A DNA stretch of 64,000 nt from NCBI GenBank assembly GCA_964057225.1, contig OZ059896.1, positions 13,376,501 to 13,440,500 on the forward strand, written 5' to 3'. The notes under the pieces were generated by a model that was given only the letters and a program-made list of their open reading frames with translations, was not told the origin of the DNA and did no database searches. Of this stretch, positions 50,167-63,442 are shown piece by piece (position 1 is the first letter of the stretch; every line of letters begins with the position of its first letter). This DNA comes from Auanema rhodensis. Lineage: Eukaryota > Nematoda > Chromadorea > Rhabditida > Rhabditidae. Made by a program: the position numbers and the translations under genes.

Positions 50167-53100
50167 ATGAATACAGCTCATAACATAAATGTCAGTATTG
50201 CTGATGTTATAGAGGTAGTTATTCTGTTAATGTGAATTTAATTATCTCTTTTTTTATAAAGGTACGTGGGAGTGGACTAGAACCTATTGAGCTTCTTGCA
50301 TTAGCATCTGCAGCATCTGATTGTTTGCCTGCTTGTCCTCGTGGTACTGTTTTCGATCCTGAGAACGTCTTCATTACAAATGATGGCAAAGTTGTAGTAA
50401 GTTTCGAGCTTCTTTCAAGTTTTTATTCTTTTTTTTCCGATTCGTACTGTACCTGTAATTTCTGTTGAACCCGAATTCGTTCCACCAGAATGGGAAAGAA
50501 ACGAAAGTAGTGATTCAGCTGCTGCTGTATATTGCTTGGGAGCAGGTAATTTTTAGTAATTGAAGTTATTTGCCAACATCTAATATTTAGTTTTACGAGC
50601 CTGTGGCGCTCAGGAGTCTAATGATGTGGATTTGTTCTCTCTAGTAAATATTCTGACTGTGGGACATGTTGGTACAAGACCTACCGCAAATCGTATGAGT
50701 CAAATTGCCAGGTTTTAATTTGCATCTCTTTCAAGCTTTATTTTATTTGTTTTAGAAAACAACTTGGGAGTAGCGATCCACGAGAAGTTCTCTTATGCTT
50801 GTACGAAGAAATTATGGGAGATGAGGAGAGTAATCAGGTACTGTTTTGCTGATATATACATTTGTTGCTTTAATTTGATGAAAACAAGTTTTTTATTCGT
50901 TTTAGATTCCCGAGGATGGTCTTGATTATGACGACTTAGATATTGGAGAAGATGTTTCACCTAGTACAACATTGCCAAAAATCAAAAAGGCTGTTGAGTA
51001 TATTGAAGAAGATGAGAAAGAATATCGTGGTAAGTATCATGTAATTCCTGCCAAACTTAATGTTCGTTTTAAGCAACGTCAACATCAACATCATCAGGAA
51101 ATAGTACCCAAAAGGATAGCTCTCCATTCGAAGAAGATATAGAAGAAGAAGAAATTCATGAACAGCAAGGTATTAGTATTTGAAATTGATTCTATTATCT
51201 TCGTTTGTTATTCTAGTTCCAAATATTGATAGAACACGATTTTCGCCTAAAGCTTTGAGTACTCCAGTTGGCGACATCGGATCACCCATAGGGAATAGTA
51301 CTCGATTGAATGAATCATATGTAGAAGAACATTCAATAAGATCATTCAATGATAACTTTGTCAAATCTAATGAAGTTAATCCGTTTGAAAATGAAGAGTT
51401 ACATCATGGTGGAACGTTAACAGGACGTGATCCTTTTGCAGATGAGGTGCATTTTCTTAGTTTTCTATTCAACTTATATAAAATATTTAGCAATCTTCTC
51501 ATAATAATTCTTCGTTGCAACGATCCAGCGTTTTGGATTTCAGCAAGAAATCTCCGGAAATAGATCATACTGTTCCCAGCAAATCTCCATTAGCTCATAG
51601 GTATTTTAGTGTATAACCATTTTTAAATCAATTGATTCATGCAGGTTTTCGTCTTCTTCTGACGAAGTCGTCGATGTTCTTCATCATGATTTTGAAGTCG
51701 AATTCTTGAAACCTAAATCAAGGGCAAGCTACTTTGACGAAATCGGTTTTAGTAATTTCTCCTTCAAACTTATTTTGATTCATTTCAGTTGATGATGAGA
51801 AAGTCGAGGTTACAGAAAAAGTGCCAGAATTGGATAGAGATACTTCTCCTCATATCTATGACGCTCCCATAATCCGTATGAAAATATTGTACTTTGTTTA
51901 TTTTTGAACTGTATTTTAGCTCCTCCACGATCTCGTAGAAATTCCTCAAATGTTCAACTTGAACGTTTAAAAGAGCAGACTGATAGTATCAGGGCTACTG
52001 TAGAAAAATTAAGTGAGGAATCGTATGAAATTGACGATGAGATCAACAGAAGTCATGTTGATGCTGTTGTGATTACTGTAATAATTAGATTCAAGTTGAA
52101 ATTTTAAAAGTTTACATCCAGGAAACTCGTTCAACCCTCGTAAAACAACATGTTCCCAAAGAAGATGTGGATGAAGTTGAGACGCCGATTGAACTTGCTT
52201 TCATTCAAGCCATGAAGGACAGTACTGGTACTTTACCGAAACCTGTCGAAGATCGCTCAGTATTCCCGGTTATTAAAACTCCTGGTATGTAGGTGATTGA
52301 AAAATGTATAAGAATCATTTCTTATAGACTCACCTCGCTTGGAAAGGCGTAATTCCTTGGCTCCTTCAAGAATCAGTGGAAGGGCTAGTACTAGAGGCAA
52401 AAGAAAGGTAATTCGTGATTAGATATATCGTTGAAATATTTTGTTTTTTAAGACCCGAGCTCTGCCTGAGTTTTATGATAACTCTCGACATCCTAGCATT
52501 CGACTTAAAGCACCTAGTGCTAAGAAGGTATAAACATTATTCAATTTATCTAATTATTGCTTTATATTAGAAGAAGCTAACGATTCTCCGTGTAGAACAA
52601 TCAGAAGTTCTTGTCGAACTTCTAAATGGACAGCGAGTCGAGGTAAGTGGCTAGTTTATCTTTTTTTCTCAGTTGTGATGGTTTTTGATTTTTCTTAATG
52701 CTTCAAACTGTTTGTTAACCGTGTTTTGATCTTTGATATTCAGGTTAGCTGCCGTACTGATGTAATTGCCAGAGATATTTTCTCTTTGGTTGTTCAACAT
52801 ATGAATATTAATGAACATATATTTTTTGGACTTTCATATAAGAAAGGTTCAAATTTATTAATTGTATTCTTCAAAACAAACTAACTTATTCCAGATAATG
52901 AACATTTTTTTATTGATGATAACCAACGACTAGAAAAGTTTGCTCCGCCTGGCTGGAAAATAGGAAATCGGGGACCTCATAGACATAATTTTATCTTGTT
53001 CCTTCGTTTCCGATTTTATCCTCAAATGCTAGAATTCATCAAGTATGTTGTTTATTGTTGTTGTTGTACTTAATACGTTATCTTAGAACTGATACGACCA

Positions 53101-56100
53101 TGCACGAGCTTTATCTTCAAGTCCGCCATGACGTGATCGATGAGCGTCTTCAACCTAAGCGAAATGTTGCTTACGAGCTCGCAGCTCTTGCACTGCAAGC
53201 CGAATTTGGAAACCGCCCCCCTCCTGCTGTTGTAGATTACTTTGACAACTATCATTATTTATCTAGAGTTAGTATTTAATTGTCTTCAGTTTTCTACTTT
53301 GTATTGCATTTAAGAAGTACTGTAGTAATAATGATCATGAGAGACTTGCTGAACTTCATGGCCAACATAAGGGACTTTCTCAATATGACGCAGAATACAA
53401 GTATATTCAGGTAGTTCTAGAAAAAAATTAATTGCTTAATATTTTTTTGTAGATTTGTCAACAACATGGGGAATTTGGTGCTCATTTTCATAGAGTATTC
53501 CGAAACAAGCCAGTTGGTGCTGTTGGAGCTGATCCTCTTGATCCTGATACTGGAGCTTCTCTTTGGATTGCTATTATGCCTCGAGGTATTACTGTGTACG
53601 AAGAGCAGGTAAGAATAACTTACATTTATCGCATTGTTCTAAATTCGACTGTTTAAGGGTGGTGTGCGTATGAGAAAATCTGAACATCAATGGCCTGAAA
53701 CACAAACATTACAATTTGACAAGAAACGGTTTGTGATTGTCAGTGGTCAACACGATGAAACCGTTCTTTTCACTGATCATCATACAAAGTTTGTTTTTCT
53801 GGATTTGATCCTTAAATTCTTTTGTTTCTAGGAGTAGTTACTTTGTAAAATTTTCCGCTTCACAACATCATTTTATGATGAAGATGAGGAAATGGAAAAC
53901 AACTCTTCGGCACGAAAACACAATCCAGGCTATGCCTGATGTCTGCGTCGAAGGTCGTGCTCCTCCTTCTCCAATTGGTAAGATTTAAAGATTATTTTTA
54001 TGAGTATCGTGTTGTGAATGTTGTGTTGTGTTGTAGTAACTTCTACTTCTCCCCTGGAGAACGCTTCGAGCCTATTCGAAATGATGCCCTCAACAGCAAA
54101 TACAATTGATAGAAATGATCCACCTTCTACTTCACAAGAGGAACGCTTTCCTCGAAGGCATTCTGTCGTAGAACCTCAGCCCAGTTTGTTTTTCTATTCT
54201 TGCTTTTCGATATTTTGAATCCTATATCTTTTTTAAAAAATGGTTGCTTTTCAGGTGCAACAGTTGAAAAATTTGAACATACAACAAGTCCAGATTCGAA
54301 CGGAGAATATCCTCAAATGCAATTTGAAGTCATCATCAAGAAGGTCTGATTCAATGGAAAAATATTTTTGGTAACTAATATATTTTAGGATCCATCTACG
54401 GGATTAGGATTGACATTGGTTGACAGCTGTTTAAATGGAGTTAAAGGTGTTTATGTTAAATCTGTTGCTGAAAATGGAGCCGGCATGCAAGCTGTAAGCT
54501 TTCTTTCACATACAAAAATATTTTTATTTATTTTTTAGGGTATTCATGTGGGAGATCGCTTAATCTCTGTTGATGGTCAATCTTTACAAGGAGCTGACAG
54601 ACATTTAGCTGTAGAATATGTGAAGAGAAGTGGAAATGCTGTACGCATGGAAATCGATCGTCTTGATGGTTTCGTACGACACGAGAAATCAGGTGAATCT
54701 TTTTTTGTTTAATATTGGTGTGTATTTCATTCTTTCTTTATTGCTTTTGTGGTTGTATAGTAGTTTTTGTTTTGTAGTGTCTCGTGATAGTGTTGATAAT
54801 CGTAAAAAGCCCAGCAATGGATCTGCTTCAGGATTAGTACTTCCCTCATCAAAAGGTTTTGATTTTTAAAAAAACTTAATAGCTTCTTTTATCAAGAGCT
54901 GACTTAAAGTAGTTTTTTAAATTTTTTAGGTGTATCGCGAACTCCCCCTGCTCCAAGAAAAGCAACCAATCGTCGTCAGCGAGCAGTCTCTGACTTTGGA
55001 GCAATCGGAGATAGTTTCCCCACATTCAATATAGAAAATACCTTGGATTTGAGAGCCATTTCTGGGTTTGATATAGCAGGTGTTCTTGAAGCTTATTGTA
55101 TTATACTCTAGAATCAATTTGGATGAATCAGATGAAGAACGAGGAGAATTTCGTTTACCAACATCGTCCATGTACTCTTTTGATCATCACGACGACGATG
55201 ATATCACGACTGTTGAAAAGGTAATTATCATAATTTATATCTTTGCATTTGGTATTTTTAAATCTAGAAGACTTCTGAATATACACGAATTTCTGATGGA
55301 TCACCTAGTCATCCACCAAAACGAAAAAATAGATATGCTAGAAAGTCCAATCTTGATAGTACTGATGAAGTTGATGAAGAAAGGGAGGAGGATGATGAAA
55401 ATGAAGACGATGAAGACGATGAAGATACTGATTATATTGAGGTTTAATATAAATGCTTAATTTGAGCATTCAGTATTTTTGCAGGTTGCTTTGGAGCGTA
55501 ATGATTCTGGAAGCATTGGCGTACAAATAGCTTCTGTTGGAAGAAGAGTTTGTATCAAAAAACTAACGGCACCCCCAGCTGCTGGACATCCAGACTTAAA
55601 AGTTGGAATGCAATTGATCTCAGTATGCAAAAAAATATTCGATTCAAAATTAAAATTAAATTTTTAGGTGAATGGGCAAGCGGTGTCAGGATGTACTCAC
55701 CAAGAAGTTGTATCAACGCTACGTAATGGAGGGCCAATCATTGTACTTGGACTACGTAGAGAAGAAACCGCGGAGCCAGCCAATACAAAAGGATCTATTA
55801 CAGTCCTTTTAGATAAACAACCTAATGAAACCTTAGGTAATATAACATTTTATGTTCATAATATAGTTTGTTTCTAGGTATTTCTTTGGCTAAGAGAACA
55901 GGTATAGAAGGCATTTTCATAAGATCCATAGCTGAAAATTCTGTTGTTGCTTTAGAAGGTTAATTAATATTTATTTTATTTTATTATATTTTTGTTTTTA
56001 AGGCTCATTGAAAGTAGGAGATCGCGTATTGGCTATTGATGGACAATCTACAGACGGGTTATCACCGAATGCCATTCTGAATAAGCTTAAACTCATAATC

Positions 56101-56130
56101 GGACCTGTTCAGATTTCTGTTGCTCGATGA
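50167..56130 (+). CDS. KIND-FERM-PDZ scaffold protein (FRMPD2/PTPN13-like, no phosphatase)
   Basis: A very long multi-exon gene, over 1,200 aa. A KIND domain opens the protein (SIADVIEVRGSGLEPIELLAL, 50167-50830). It is followed by acidic, Ser-rich linkers, a complete FERM domain (52585-53985: RDIFSLVVQHMNI, FLRFRFYPQ, the F3 block SHFxMKMRKWKTTLRHENT-like) and three PDZ domains. PDZ1 (54315-54690) has the carboxylate loop GLGLTL, PDZ2 (55485-55790) GSIGVQIA and PDZ3 (55795-56130) LGISLAKR. The protein stops right after PDZ3 (PVQISVAR), with no tyrosine-phosphatase domain, so its architecture equals vertebrate FRMPD2 rather than PTPN13. Such proteins link membrane proteins to cortical actin and polarity complexes; that role is inferred. 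The start was chosen at ATG 50167, 17 codons before the first clear KIND junction. An upstream exon cannot be excluded. Confidence 0.88.
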
Positions 56131-57056
56131 ACGTCACGAAAACAAACTAATAATCCATCTTAAATTTCTATTTTTTTTATTCACAATCATTAATTTCACT
56201 TATCCATATATCTACTTACATCTCTGCTCATAGATGCTTAATGGGTTGTTGTCGAAAAAGAAGCAGTGCCTGTTTGTTGCTCATTGTTATGTTTGAAATA
56301 TTCTATTTAGATAATTACGAAATCTGTTCATGACGTTTTCGGTATCGATCATGATGTGATATCTCCTTGGGTTTTAAACTGTAATAATTTATATATCTTT
56401 AGCTTGTTTTAAACTATAAAAGCTTGTCGTTGTATAATTTATTATACCTATTCATAAAACTTGCCTCAAAAAATGTTTTTTTCTGTTATATTCATGTTGA
56501 AAATTAAGAACTATAGGTTCAATTTTCTTCTAATAGTAATATATTGAGAAAGTTTTAGCAGCTACCATCGGTTATAAATAATGTATGAAAATAATTTGAC
56601 GATGTGACGATCATGGTGATACTCAACATAGTTGAAAGTAGAAAGTCACTTTAGTCTTGTCAATGTCTAAATCTCAAATGAGAATTGATTTTATTTACAA
56701 GAACTTCTGAAGTACATGACAATTCTATTTGTTATAAATTTTCACTCAATCAGCTTTTCATAGCCTGGTGTCACATGATATGCGCTAACCTTTCTTACTG
56801 GCAAAAACAATGTGTAGTGCGCGAAATTCGTGTGGAGCTTCATCAATATAAAAACTAACTTTATTTTAAAGTTTTAGTGATAGATAGTGCTCATTTAGGT
56901 ATAAAAAATTATTAAAATTAATTTTTGCTTATTGTGATCTTTCATTTTGTTTTAAATGAATCTGTATATATCTCACAATATGTAGATGGAATAAATTCGT
57001 AATTCAATGTGTTTCTATTGTTTGTTCCACAGTTTCATTTTATTTTAATATTAAGA
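56131..57056. other. Gap KIND-FERM-PDZ gene to sirtuin
   Basis: AT-rich, with the 3' UTR of the scaffold gene on the left and the sirtuin promoter on the right. No coding or RNA gene signal seen. The acceptor TTAATATTAAG lies one base before the sirtuin ATG. Confidence 0.5.
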
Positions 57057-59416
57057 ATGGTAAATGCTTCTCGTGAAAGATTGAACACTGATGATACACC
57101 CATAATTTCCACAATTATCAGGGAAGAAACTGTAGAAACCTATTCAATACCTGGACAGTACTCATGTACGAGATTTAAATCTATTTATTCAAAAAAATCT
57201 TACTTTTAGCTATTTGTTCCTCTACCAACGATCTTGAATCAGGTATTCCTGCAGATACTGTGAACGAAAAAGGTGCTCCAAGCCCACCATCACCTGTCGG
57301 TTCAGAAAGTTGGCAGTGTTCGGTAAGCTAGTTCTGAAATTTTTCGTCACATAAGGCTATTACAGGGATCAGCTTCATTAATTTTGAGAGTGGAATCAAT
57401 GCTGCAAGATGGAGTATCGCTTCAAACTATTTTGAAAACTGTATGTCCCAGTGTGAGGGAACCTTCCGGTGGTTGGTCTGATGATATGGTGAATTTGAAC
57501 TTGAAGCAGGCATATGTTTTAATTTTTAGATTACATCTATTCTCTCCGAGTTGCTCGATCAGCCACCACGTAGAGATAAATTACCGCAGTACAACACTTT
57601 CGAGGATGCTATCGAATTGTTCAGGTTTTACATGTCTTTGAATATAAAATATAACTATAATTCAGATCGAAAAAACGTATATTAATTCTCACCGGTGCTG
57701 GAGTGTCTGTGTCATGTGGTATTCCTGACTTCAGAAGCAAAAACGGTTAGAGATGAGATTGACATAAAAATTGAAATTTTATTATATTTAAGGTATTTAT
57801 GCTAGATTGCATGTTGATTTCCCTGATTTGCCTGATCCAACAGCAATGTTTGATATCAGATATTTCCGTCACAATCCTGCACCATTTTATAATTTCGCCT
57901 CGGTATAGATTTTTTTGGTTCGCTTAAATAATACAATTTTAGGAAATATTCCCAGGACAATTTGAGCCATCTATTTCACACAGATTTATTTACGAATTGG
58001 AAAAATCAAACCAACTTCTAAGAAATTATACTCAAAATATTGATACTTTGGAAAATCAGACTGGTATAACTAGGCTAATTGAATGCCATGGTTTGTTAAA
58101 TTAAACTGTATTTATTAAAAAAATTATTTTGTAGGTTCTTTCAAAAATGCCACTTGCTTAGATTGTGGAGCTAAATTTGAGGGTGATAGCATTCGCGAGG
58201 ACGTTATGGCTAAGGTATAGTGATTATTTTCACTTTCTTGTTATTTTTAATTATTAGTGTATTGCTCATTGTCCTACATGTAAGGAAGGCGTTATAAAGC
58301 CAGATATTGTTTTCTTTGGTGAGGATTTAGCTCAAGAATTTCATCGGCAGATGTCAATTGATAAGGACAGTGTGGACTTGCTTGTTGTTGTTGGTAAAGT
58401 TGAACTTATATCTTAGTAATAACAATTTTGTTATCATAGGTTCTTCTTTAAAAGTTCGCCCTGTTTCTTTAATCCCATTCAGTGTAGCTCCAGATGTACC
58501 CCAAATATTAATTAACAGGTACTCCTTTTTTTATGAAGTTTTTAATCGAATGGGTTTTTAAGAGAATCTCTCCCAGGATATACAGCTGATATCGAGTTAT
58601 TGGGGGATTGTGACGAGATCATCAAAGACATTTGTATAGCATTGGGCGGACCCTTTAGTTCCATGATAGAAAGCTATTGTAAGATACTTCGTATAAGTTT
58701 TTTTCTTTAATATGCCATTTAGACCACAAAACTCTTAATATTTCGGAAAATCCAGATTCTATTTCTAACATGCCAACCCTGATTCGAAGATCTTGCTTGT
58801 CTCAGCAAGAATTTAATACTGTAAGCATTATTTTTCATTATATTTTGTACCTTTTTTGCAGTTAATGGAAAAAATGGATTCTGAAAGCAAAAAAAAGGTT
58901 GAAGAGCAAAACTGCGATGAAGATGGTCCTGTTGCTAAGAAACAAAGATTAGAAGATATGTATGAAAGACGATATATATCAGTTCCTGAGGTTCTTCCTG
59001 CTCAGTCATACTTCCAGGTTTTCATTTGTTGTTTATTTGATTAACATTGGTTTTTCAAGTTATCACCAAACAGAGCAGTATTCCCTGGTGCTGAAATTTT
59101 CTATGACTTGGAATTCAGAGTTATTTCTCGTCCATCCATGGTATATAGGAGTGATATTTCTGATGTAACTGATGATGATGAATCGGATGATGAGTACGAT
59201 CCATTTAATGGAGAAGGTAGAGGTGGCAGCGAGCCTCCAAGTATAGTGAGTTCGTTCGGGAAACTTTAATGTATTCATTATCATTTTTAGAATGATTTGG
59301 AGATTGCTCCATTAAGCCGTCCAACTTCTTGCGAGCCTATTATCGATGTTGAAACAACATTAACTTCTTTTGAATTCAGAAGAGCCTTAGAAGAGTTGAA
59401 TGAAGATTCTATTTAA
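57057..59416 (+). CDS. sir-2.1: SIRT1/SIR-2.1-like NAD-dependent deacetylase
   Basis: About 14 exons and roughly 560-600 aa. The catalytic core (57540-58690) shows [20 protein letters not shown] (NAD-binding), [21 protein letters not shown], the catalytic His in IECHGSF, paired zinc-binding CLDC and CPTC motifs, IVFFGEDL, and [15 protein letters not shown]. These are class I sirtuin (SIRT1) signatures. The preceding block [13 protein letters not shown]...[15 protein letters not shown] is also SIRT1-specific. The acidic C-terminal tail ([12 protein letters not shown]) ends [17 protein letters not shown]1 deacetylates histones and transcription factors in the nucleus using NAD; C. elegans SIR-2.1 acts in stress response and ageing. 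All catalytic and zinc residues are present. Confidence 0.95.
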
Positions 59417-60344
59417 AAGGTGTTCGAAACTGATCGAATTTTGAAGACTGGTGAAATCGCATTTATGGAGTGTTTTGGGTAAAAACTAAACATTCTATGA
59501 GACGATTGTATTATAATTCTAATCATTTGTAATTTTCCGCAACGCTTATAATTTTTTCGTCATATTATATTGTTCCTAGCTTGACAGATAATTTTCGACC
59601 AAAGAGTAAGAGGCTTTTCTGATCATATTTCATTATTTTTCAAAAATGTTTTCTCATTTTTTTTTCAAATGAGAATAATTTCAATCCATATATACATATA
59701 TATACATATATGTATGTATACAATGCTTATTGTATGTTGTATATCAATATTTATTCATGAACTCATTTTTTTTGTAATTATTCCCACCGCCGATCCTTTT
59801 GTTGCCCTGAAATCGGTTGTTCTCTATTTCGTTAATTGTAATCTAGGATCTGAATGTTGGTTTTCTCGTTTATTTTCTTCTGAGTATTTGAAAAAATTCA
59901 GTCAAACGAGTTATCCAGGTTTTGTTATTTTAATTTTTATTCGATTGTTTGAGATTATCTTTTACCAGGAATAATAAAAATGAAGAATGATCAAAGATTA
60001 ATTTTTTTGGTCACACTCATTTGGAGAACAGATGGAGATTAAAACAGTTGAACTGTAACTTTTAAATGAAAAAAAGCTATTACTAGTTTTGAGAAGAACG
60101 GAACTGATACATCATATGCTTCGTTAGAGTGTTTGAAAATATTTTGGAAAAAAAAGAACAAAATACAGAAATCATCTAAGAAAAACGATTTACAAGAAGA
60201 CACAGTTTATTATTACTAGAGTTAGAGAAACATAATAATGTAAGTAAGCAGTATATAAGGCTTTAGAAACGAAACTCTCGTCAGTCTTCTAGTTTTGCTT
60301 TTATAATCAGTGAAGTTCTTTCATTAACTTTTTAGTTTACAGTC
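59417..60344. other. Gap sirtuin to collagen 1
   Basis: Sirtuin 3' UTR, then AT-rich sequence with a short (TA)n/(TACA)n microsatellite at about 59686-59722, then the collagen promoter. A 101-codon open frame at 59669-59974 starts in the microsatellite and has no family resemblance, so it is not called. Confidence 0.5.
60252..60258 (+). promoter_or_regulatory. TATA box of collagen 1
   Basis: TATATAA followed by GG, 87 bases upstream of the start codon. The second collagen has the same TATATAAGG. Cuticle collagen promoters commonly have a TATA box at this distance, driving strong moult-linked transcription. Confidence 0.65.
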
Positions 60345-61539
60345 ATGTCAACCAAAGCTTTGGTTGTCGGGGCATCTATTGCAAGTGCTGGAGCTATTGT
60401 CGTTAGCTTAGTCTGTGTTGCATATCTTTTCAATGATATCAACAACTTCTATGATGATGCCCTCTCTCAACTCGAGGAGTTCCAGGTAATCATTTATAAC
60501 TTTCAGAACAGTGTAAACGAATGGAATTTTTAGGGATTATCTACTGGAGCCTGGCAATCAATGACTGACGTTACTGTTCACAAGGCTGCTAAGAATCCAT
60601 TCTTAATCGGAAGAAACAAACGTCAAGCTCAATGTAACTGTGGGCAACAACCATCTAATTGTCCACCTGGACCACGAGGACCTCGTGGACATCCAGGAAG
60701 TCCAGGAGATGCCGGACATATGGGAACTCCAGGAACGCCAGGACATCCAGGACTTTCAATCTCAGTTCACGGAGGTCGCGACGGTTGTATCGAATGTCCT
60801 GTAGGACCACCAGGGCCACCAGGATTTGATGGACCAGCTGGACTTCCAGGACCAGACGGAGAAAGAGGATTCCCAGCTTCAAATGGAGCTCCAGGACTTC
60901 CAGGAGCACCAGGCCTTCCAGGAGATCAAGGAGCTCCAGGAAGACCAGGATCTGTTGGAGAACCAGGAATGCCTGGAAAGGACGGAGTTCGCGGACGTGG
61001 ACTTCCAGGACCAGTAGGACCAGTCGGGAACGTCGGTCTTCCAGGAGCTGATGGAGAACAAGGACGCACTGCTGGACCAGGAATTCCAGGACCAATGGGA
61101 GAGCAAGGACCAAACGGACTTCCAGGAGTTCCAGGAATCAGTGGAGTTCCTGGATTCCCAGGAGACGCCGGAGTTCCAGGAGCTGATGGTATGTTATTAA
61201 TATTCTTAAAAATACTGTATTCTTTGCTTAGCCGAATACTGCCCATGTCCACCTCGTGATGGTGTTACCAATGATTTGGGAATCAAGAGAGTTACCAACC
61301 GCGGACGTGTTGTAGGATACTCATTGAGAGCTGTAGGATTCTTCAGAATCTATCAATTAATTTTTGAAAAATTTCAGTCTGCTGTTGCTGCTCGTGGGCG
61401 CGCCGTCATTGCTCGCCGTCGTGTAAACAGACACCGTAATGCCCGTCTTGCTTCCTCTTCATATCACCAAGTAAATCATAGCTCCGGAAATACAAATGAT
61501 AGAAAGGTTGTCAGAAGAAGAGTCGTCGCTAACGCCTAA
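60345..61539 (+). CDS. Cuticle collagen 1
   Basis: Four exons, 1,059 nt, 352 aa. An N-terminal membrane/signal segment ([20 protein letters not shown]) is followed by the nematode collagen N-terminal block [18 protein letters not shown], a furin-type site RNKRQ, a cysteine cluster [11 protein letters not shown], and Gly-X-Y repeats broken by a CIECPVG knot. The collagen then closes with AEYCPCPP. The C-terminal tail is unusually basic ([20 protein letters not shown], then RKVVRRRVV). Secreted by hypodermis, cleaved and cross-linked into the cuticle (family knowledge). The last intron (61333-61377, 45 bases) contains no stop in frame, so retention would add 15 residues. Sister of collagen 2, 740 bp downstream. 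Confidence 0.95.
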
Positions 61540-62278
61540 ATGTTTCCAATGAATTTGTTTCAAATAAATGATTTGAACTCATACTTTATAACAATTGATA
61601 GATAAGAATAAAAATGATTACCAAATTACTAAATTCATTCCGTTTTTTATTCAAAGAAATCGAAATGAATTGAACATGTGTGACCAGTTCGAAAAAAATT
61701 TTTTTTTATAATGAGATTACTATTTTCCAAAAAGAAATTAGAAGTTATATAGAAATCAGCGAACAAGTTGAAAAGTTTGTAAAAACTAGAAGAAACTAGA
61801 ATCGATTTATTGGCATTTGTTCTATTGCCTTAACTAAGAAATTGAAAATTGAATAACATGAAGAACTATTACCAAATGCTTTAAGAAAAAAAGAGAAAAT
61901 TAAAAAAATTGGCGTTTATTGAAGAATTTAAGAACCAGTATTAGTTAATCAATTATTGAAACTTTCCCGTTTAAAAGAATTTTCAACTTCAATAAACCTT
62001 GAAAGTTTTTATAAGAACTACTTCGAATTCTTGTTTATTCCGTTAACTTTTTGATGAATAAAATAAAATAAAAAGTCAATCAAAGAAAATGTGAAGAACG
62101 TCAGAAATCATCGGGAATTTAGAGGTATGGTCATGGCCTCGTGGACAATTATATAAGGCCCATCGACTTCCAACATTAGTTCACAGTTTGAAACTACTAG
62201 TAGAAACTGACATCTTTCTGGAAACTTTCTTTCCTATTCTTTGAAATTCAGTAGTTTGTTTTATTTTCTATTTCTAGA
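61540..62278. other. Gap between the two collagens
   Basis: 3' UTR of collagen 1 (AATAAA at about 61564) and promoter of collagen 2. AT-rich; no gene seen. Confidence 0.6.
62150..62156 (+). promoter_or_regulatory. TATA box of collagen 2
   Basis: TATATAAGGC, 123 bases upstream of the start codon and just after a less AT-rich stretch (GTCATGGCCTCGTGGAC). It matches the collagen 1 TATA element. Confidence 0.6.
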
Positions 62279-63341
62279 ATGTCTGCGAAATTTATCGCAG
62301 CTGCTGCTTCTGGCATCAGTGGAATATGCATGCTCACATGTTTAATCACGGCTGTCTATATATTCAGTGATATCAATAACTTCTATGAAGATGCCATGGC
62401 TGAACTTCGCGATTTCACCGAATTATCAAACGGTGCTTGGAATTCTATGACTGAAGTCACTGTTCCTGGAGCCAAAAATCCTTTCATGACTATTGGAAGA
62501 AACAAACGTCAAGCTCAATGTAACTGCGGACAACAGCCAAGTCATTGTCCACCAGGACCACGCGGACCTCCAGGAGCTCCAGGAGCACCAGGAGAATCAG
62601 GTATTTTCATTTTTTCAATATCAATAGGTGGTTGTTAACTTACAGGAATAATCGGAGAACCAGGCCGAGATGGACATTCTGGTGTTCAGAACTCGGTTTA
62701 TGGAGGAAGTGACGGATGCATCCAATGCCCAGCCGGGCCTCCAGGACCTCCAGGCCCAGATGGTACACAAGGGCTTCCAGGTCCAGATGGAGAAGCTGGA
62801 GAAATAGGCTACGGTAGATCTATCGGACAGCCAGGACCACCAGGACCACCTGGTGATCAGGGACCTGCAGGAACTCCCGGATCTGCTGGACATCCAGGAA
62901 ATCCAGGAAAATCTGGAACCAGTGGACGTGGACTTCCAGGACCAACAGGACCTCCAGGAGTAATGGGACCTGCAGGTTCTGATGGACAACCAGGGGGATC
63001 AGGCATTGGTGAACCAGGAGCACCCGGACCAGCTGGACAACCTGGGCATCCAGGAATGTCAGGAGAAGACGGTACTCCAGGAGCTCCAGGAAATCCAGGA
63101 ATGCCTGGATCAGATGCGGAGTATTGCCCTTGCCCACCTCACGGCAGCTACACTGGTACTGGTAGCATGTACAGACGACATGGATATTCTGGCCGAAAGG
63201 TGAGAGCTCATATTCTTGGAAAACTATTTTGATTTCATTTTCTAGGTCATGAATGTTCGTCGAGTTGTTGCTAGAAAAGTCGCCAGAACTAAAGCAGCAG
63301 CACGTCGAGTTGTCAGCCGTAGAGCTGTACACCGTGTTTAA
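62279..63341 (+). CDS. Cuticle collagen 2
   Basis: Three exons, 972 nt, 323 aa. Same plan as collagen 1: hydrophobic N terminus ([15 protein letters not shown]), [27 protein letters not shown], furin-type [16 protein letters not shown], Gly-X-Y blocks interrupted at CIQCPAG, then [10 protein letters not shown]. The basic tail is again Arg-rich ([20 protein letters not shown]). The ATG follows TTTCTAG by one base. A polyadenylation signal AATAAA lies about 10 bases after the stop. The conserved N-terminal and Cys clusters place both proteins in one collagen subgroup, so they probably arose by tandem duplication and may act in the same cuticle layer. Confidence 0.95.
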
Positions 63342-63442
63342 GTGAAAGAGCAATAAACCATTTTCATGCAATATCTTATATTGAAAGAAAGAAATACAAA
63401 AGAAGTATAAATAATACACAAATTATAAATAAAACATAATAG

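Noticed and set aside
59669-59974. 101-codon plus-strand frame
   Set aside because: Starts within a TA/TACA microsatellite; hydrophobic by composition.
60655-61113. 152-codon minus-strand frame opposite collagen 1
   Set aside because: Leu/Val repeat produced by reading Gly-X-Y codons backwards.
62820-63419. 199-codon minus-strand frame opposite collagen 2
   Set aside because: Same artefact of the collagen repeat, extended through AT-rich 3' UTR.
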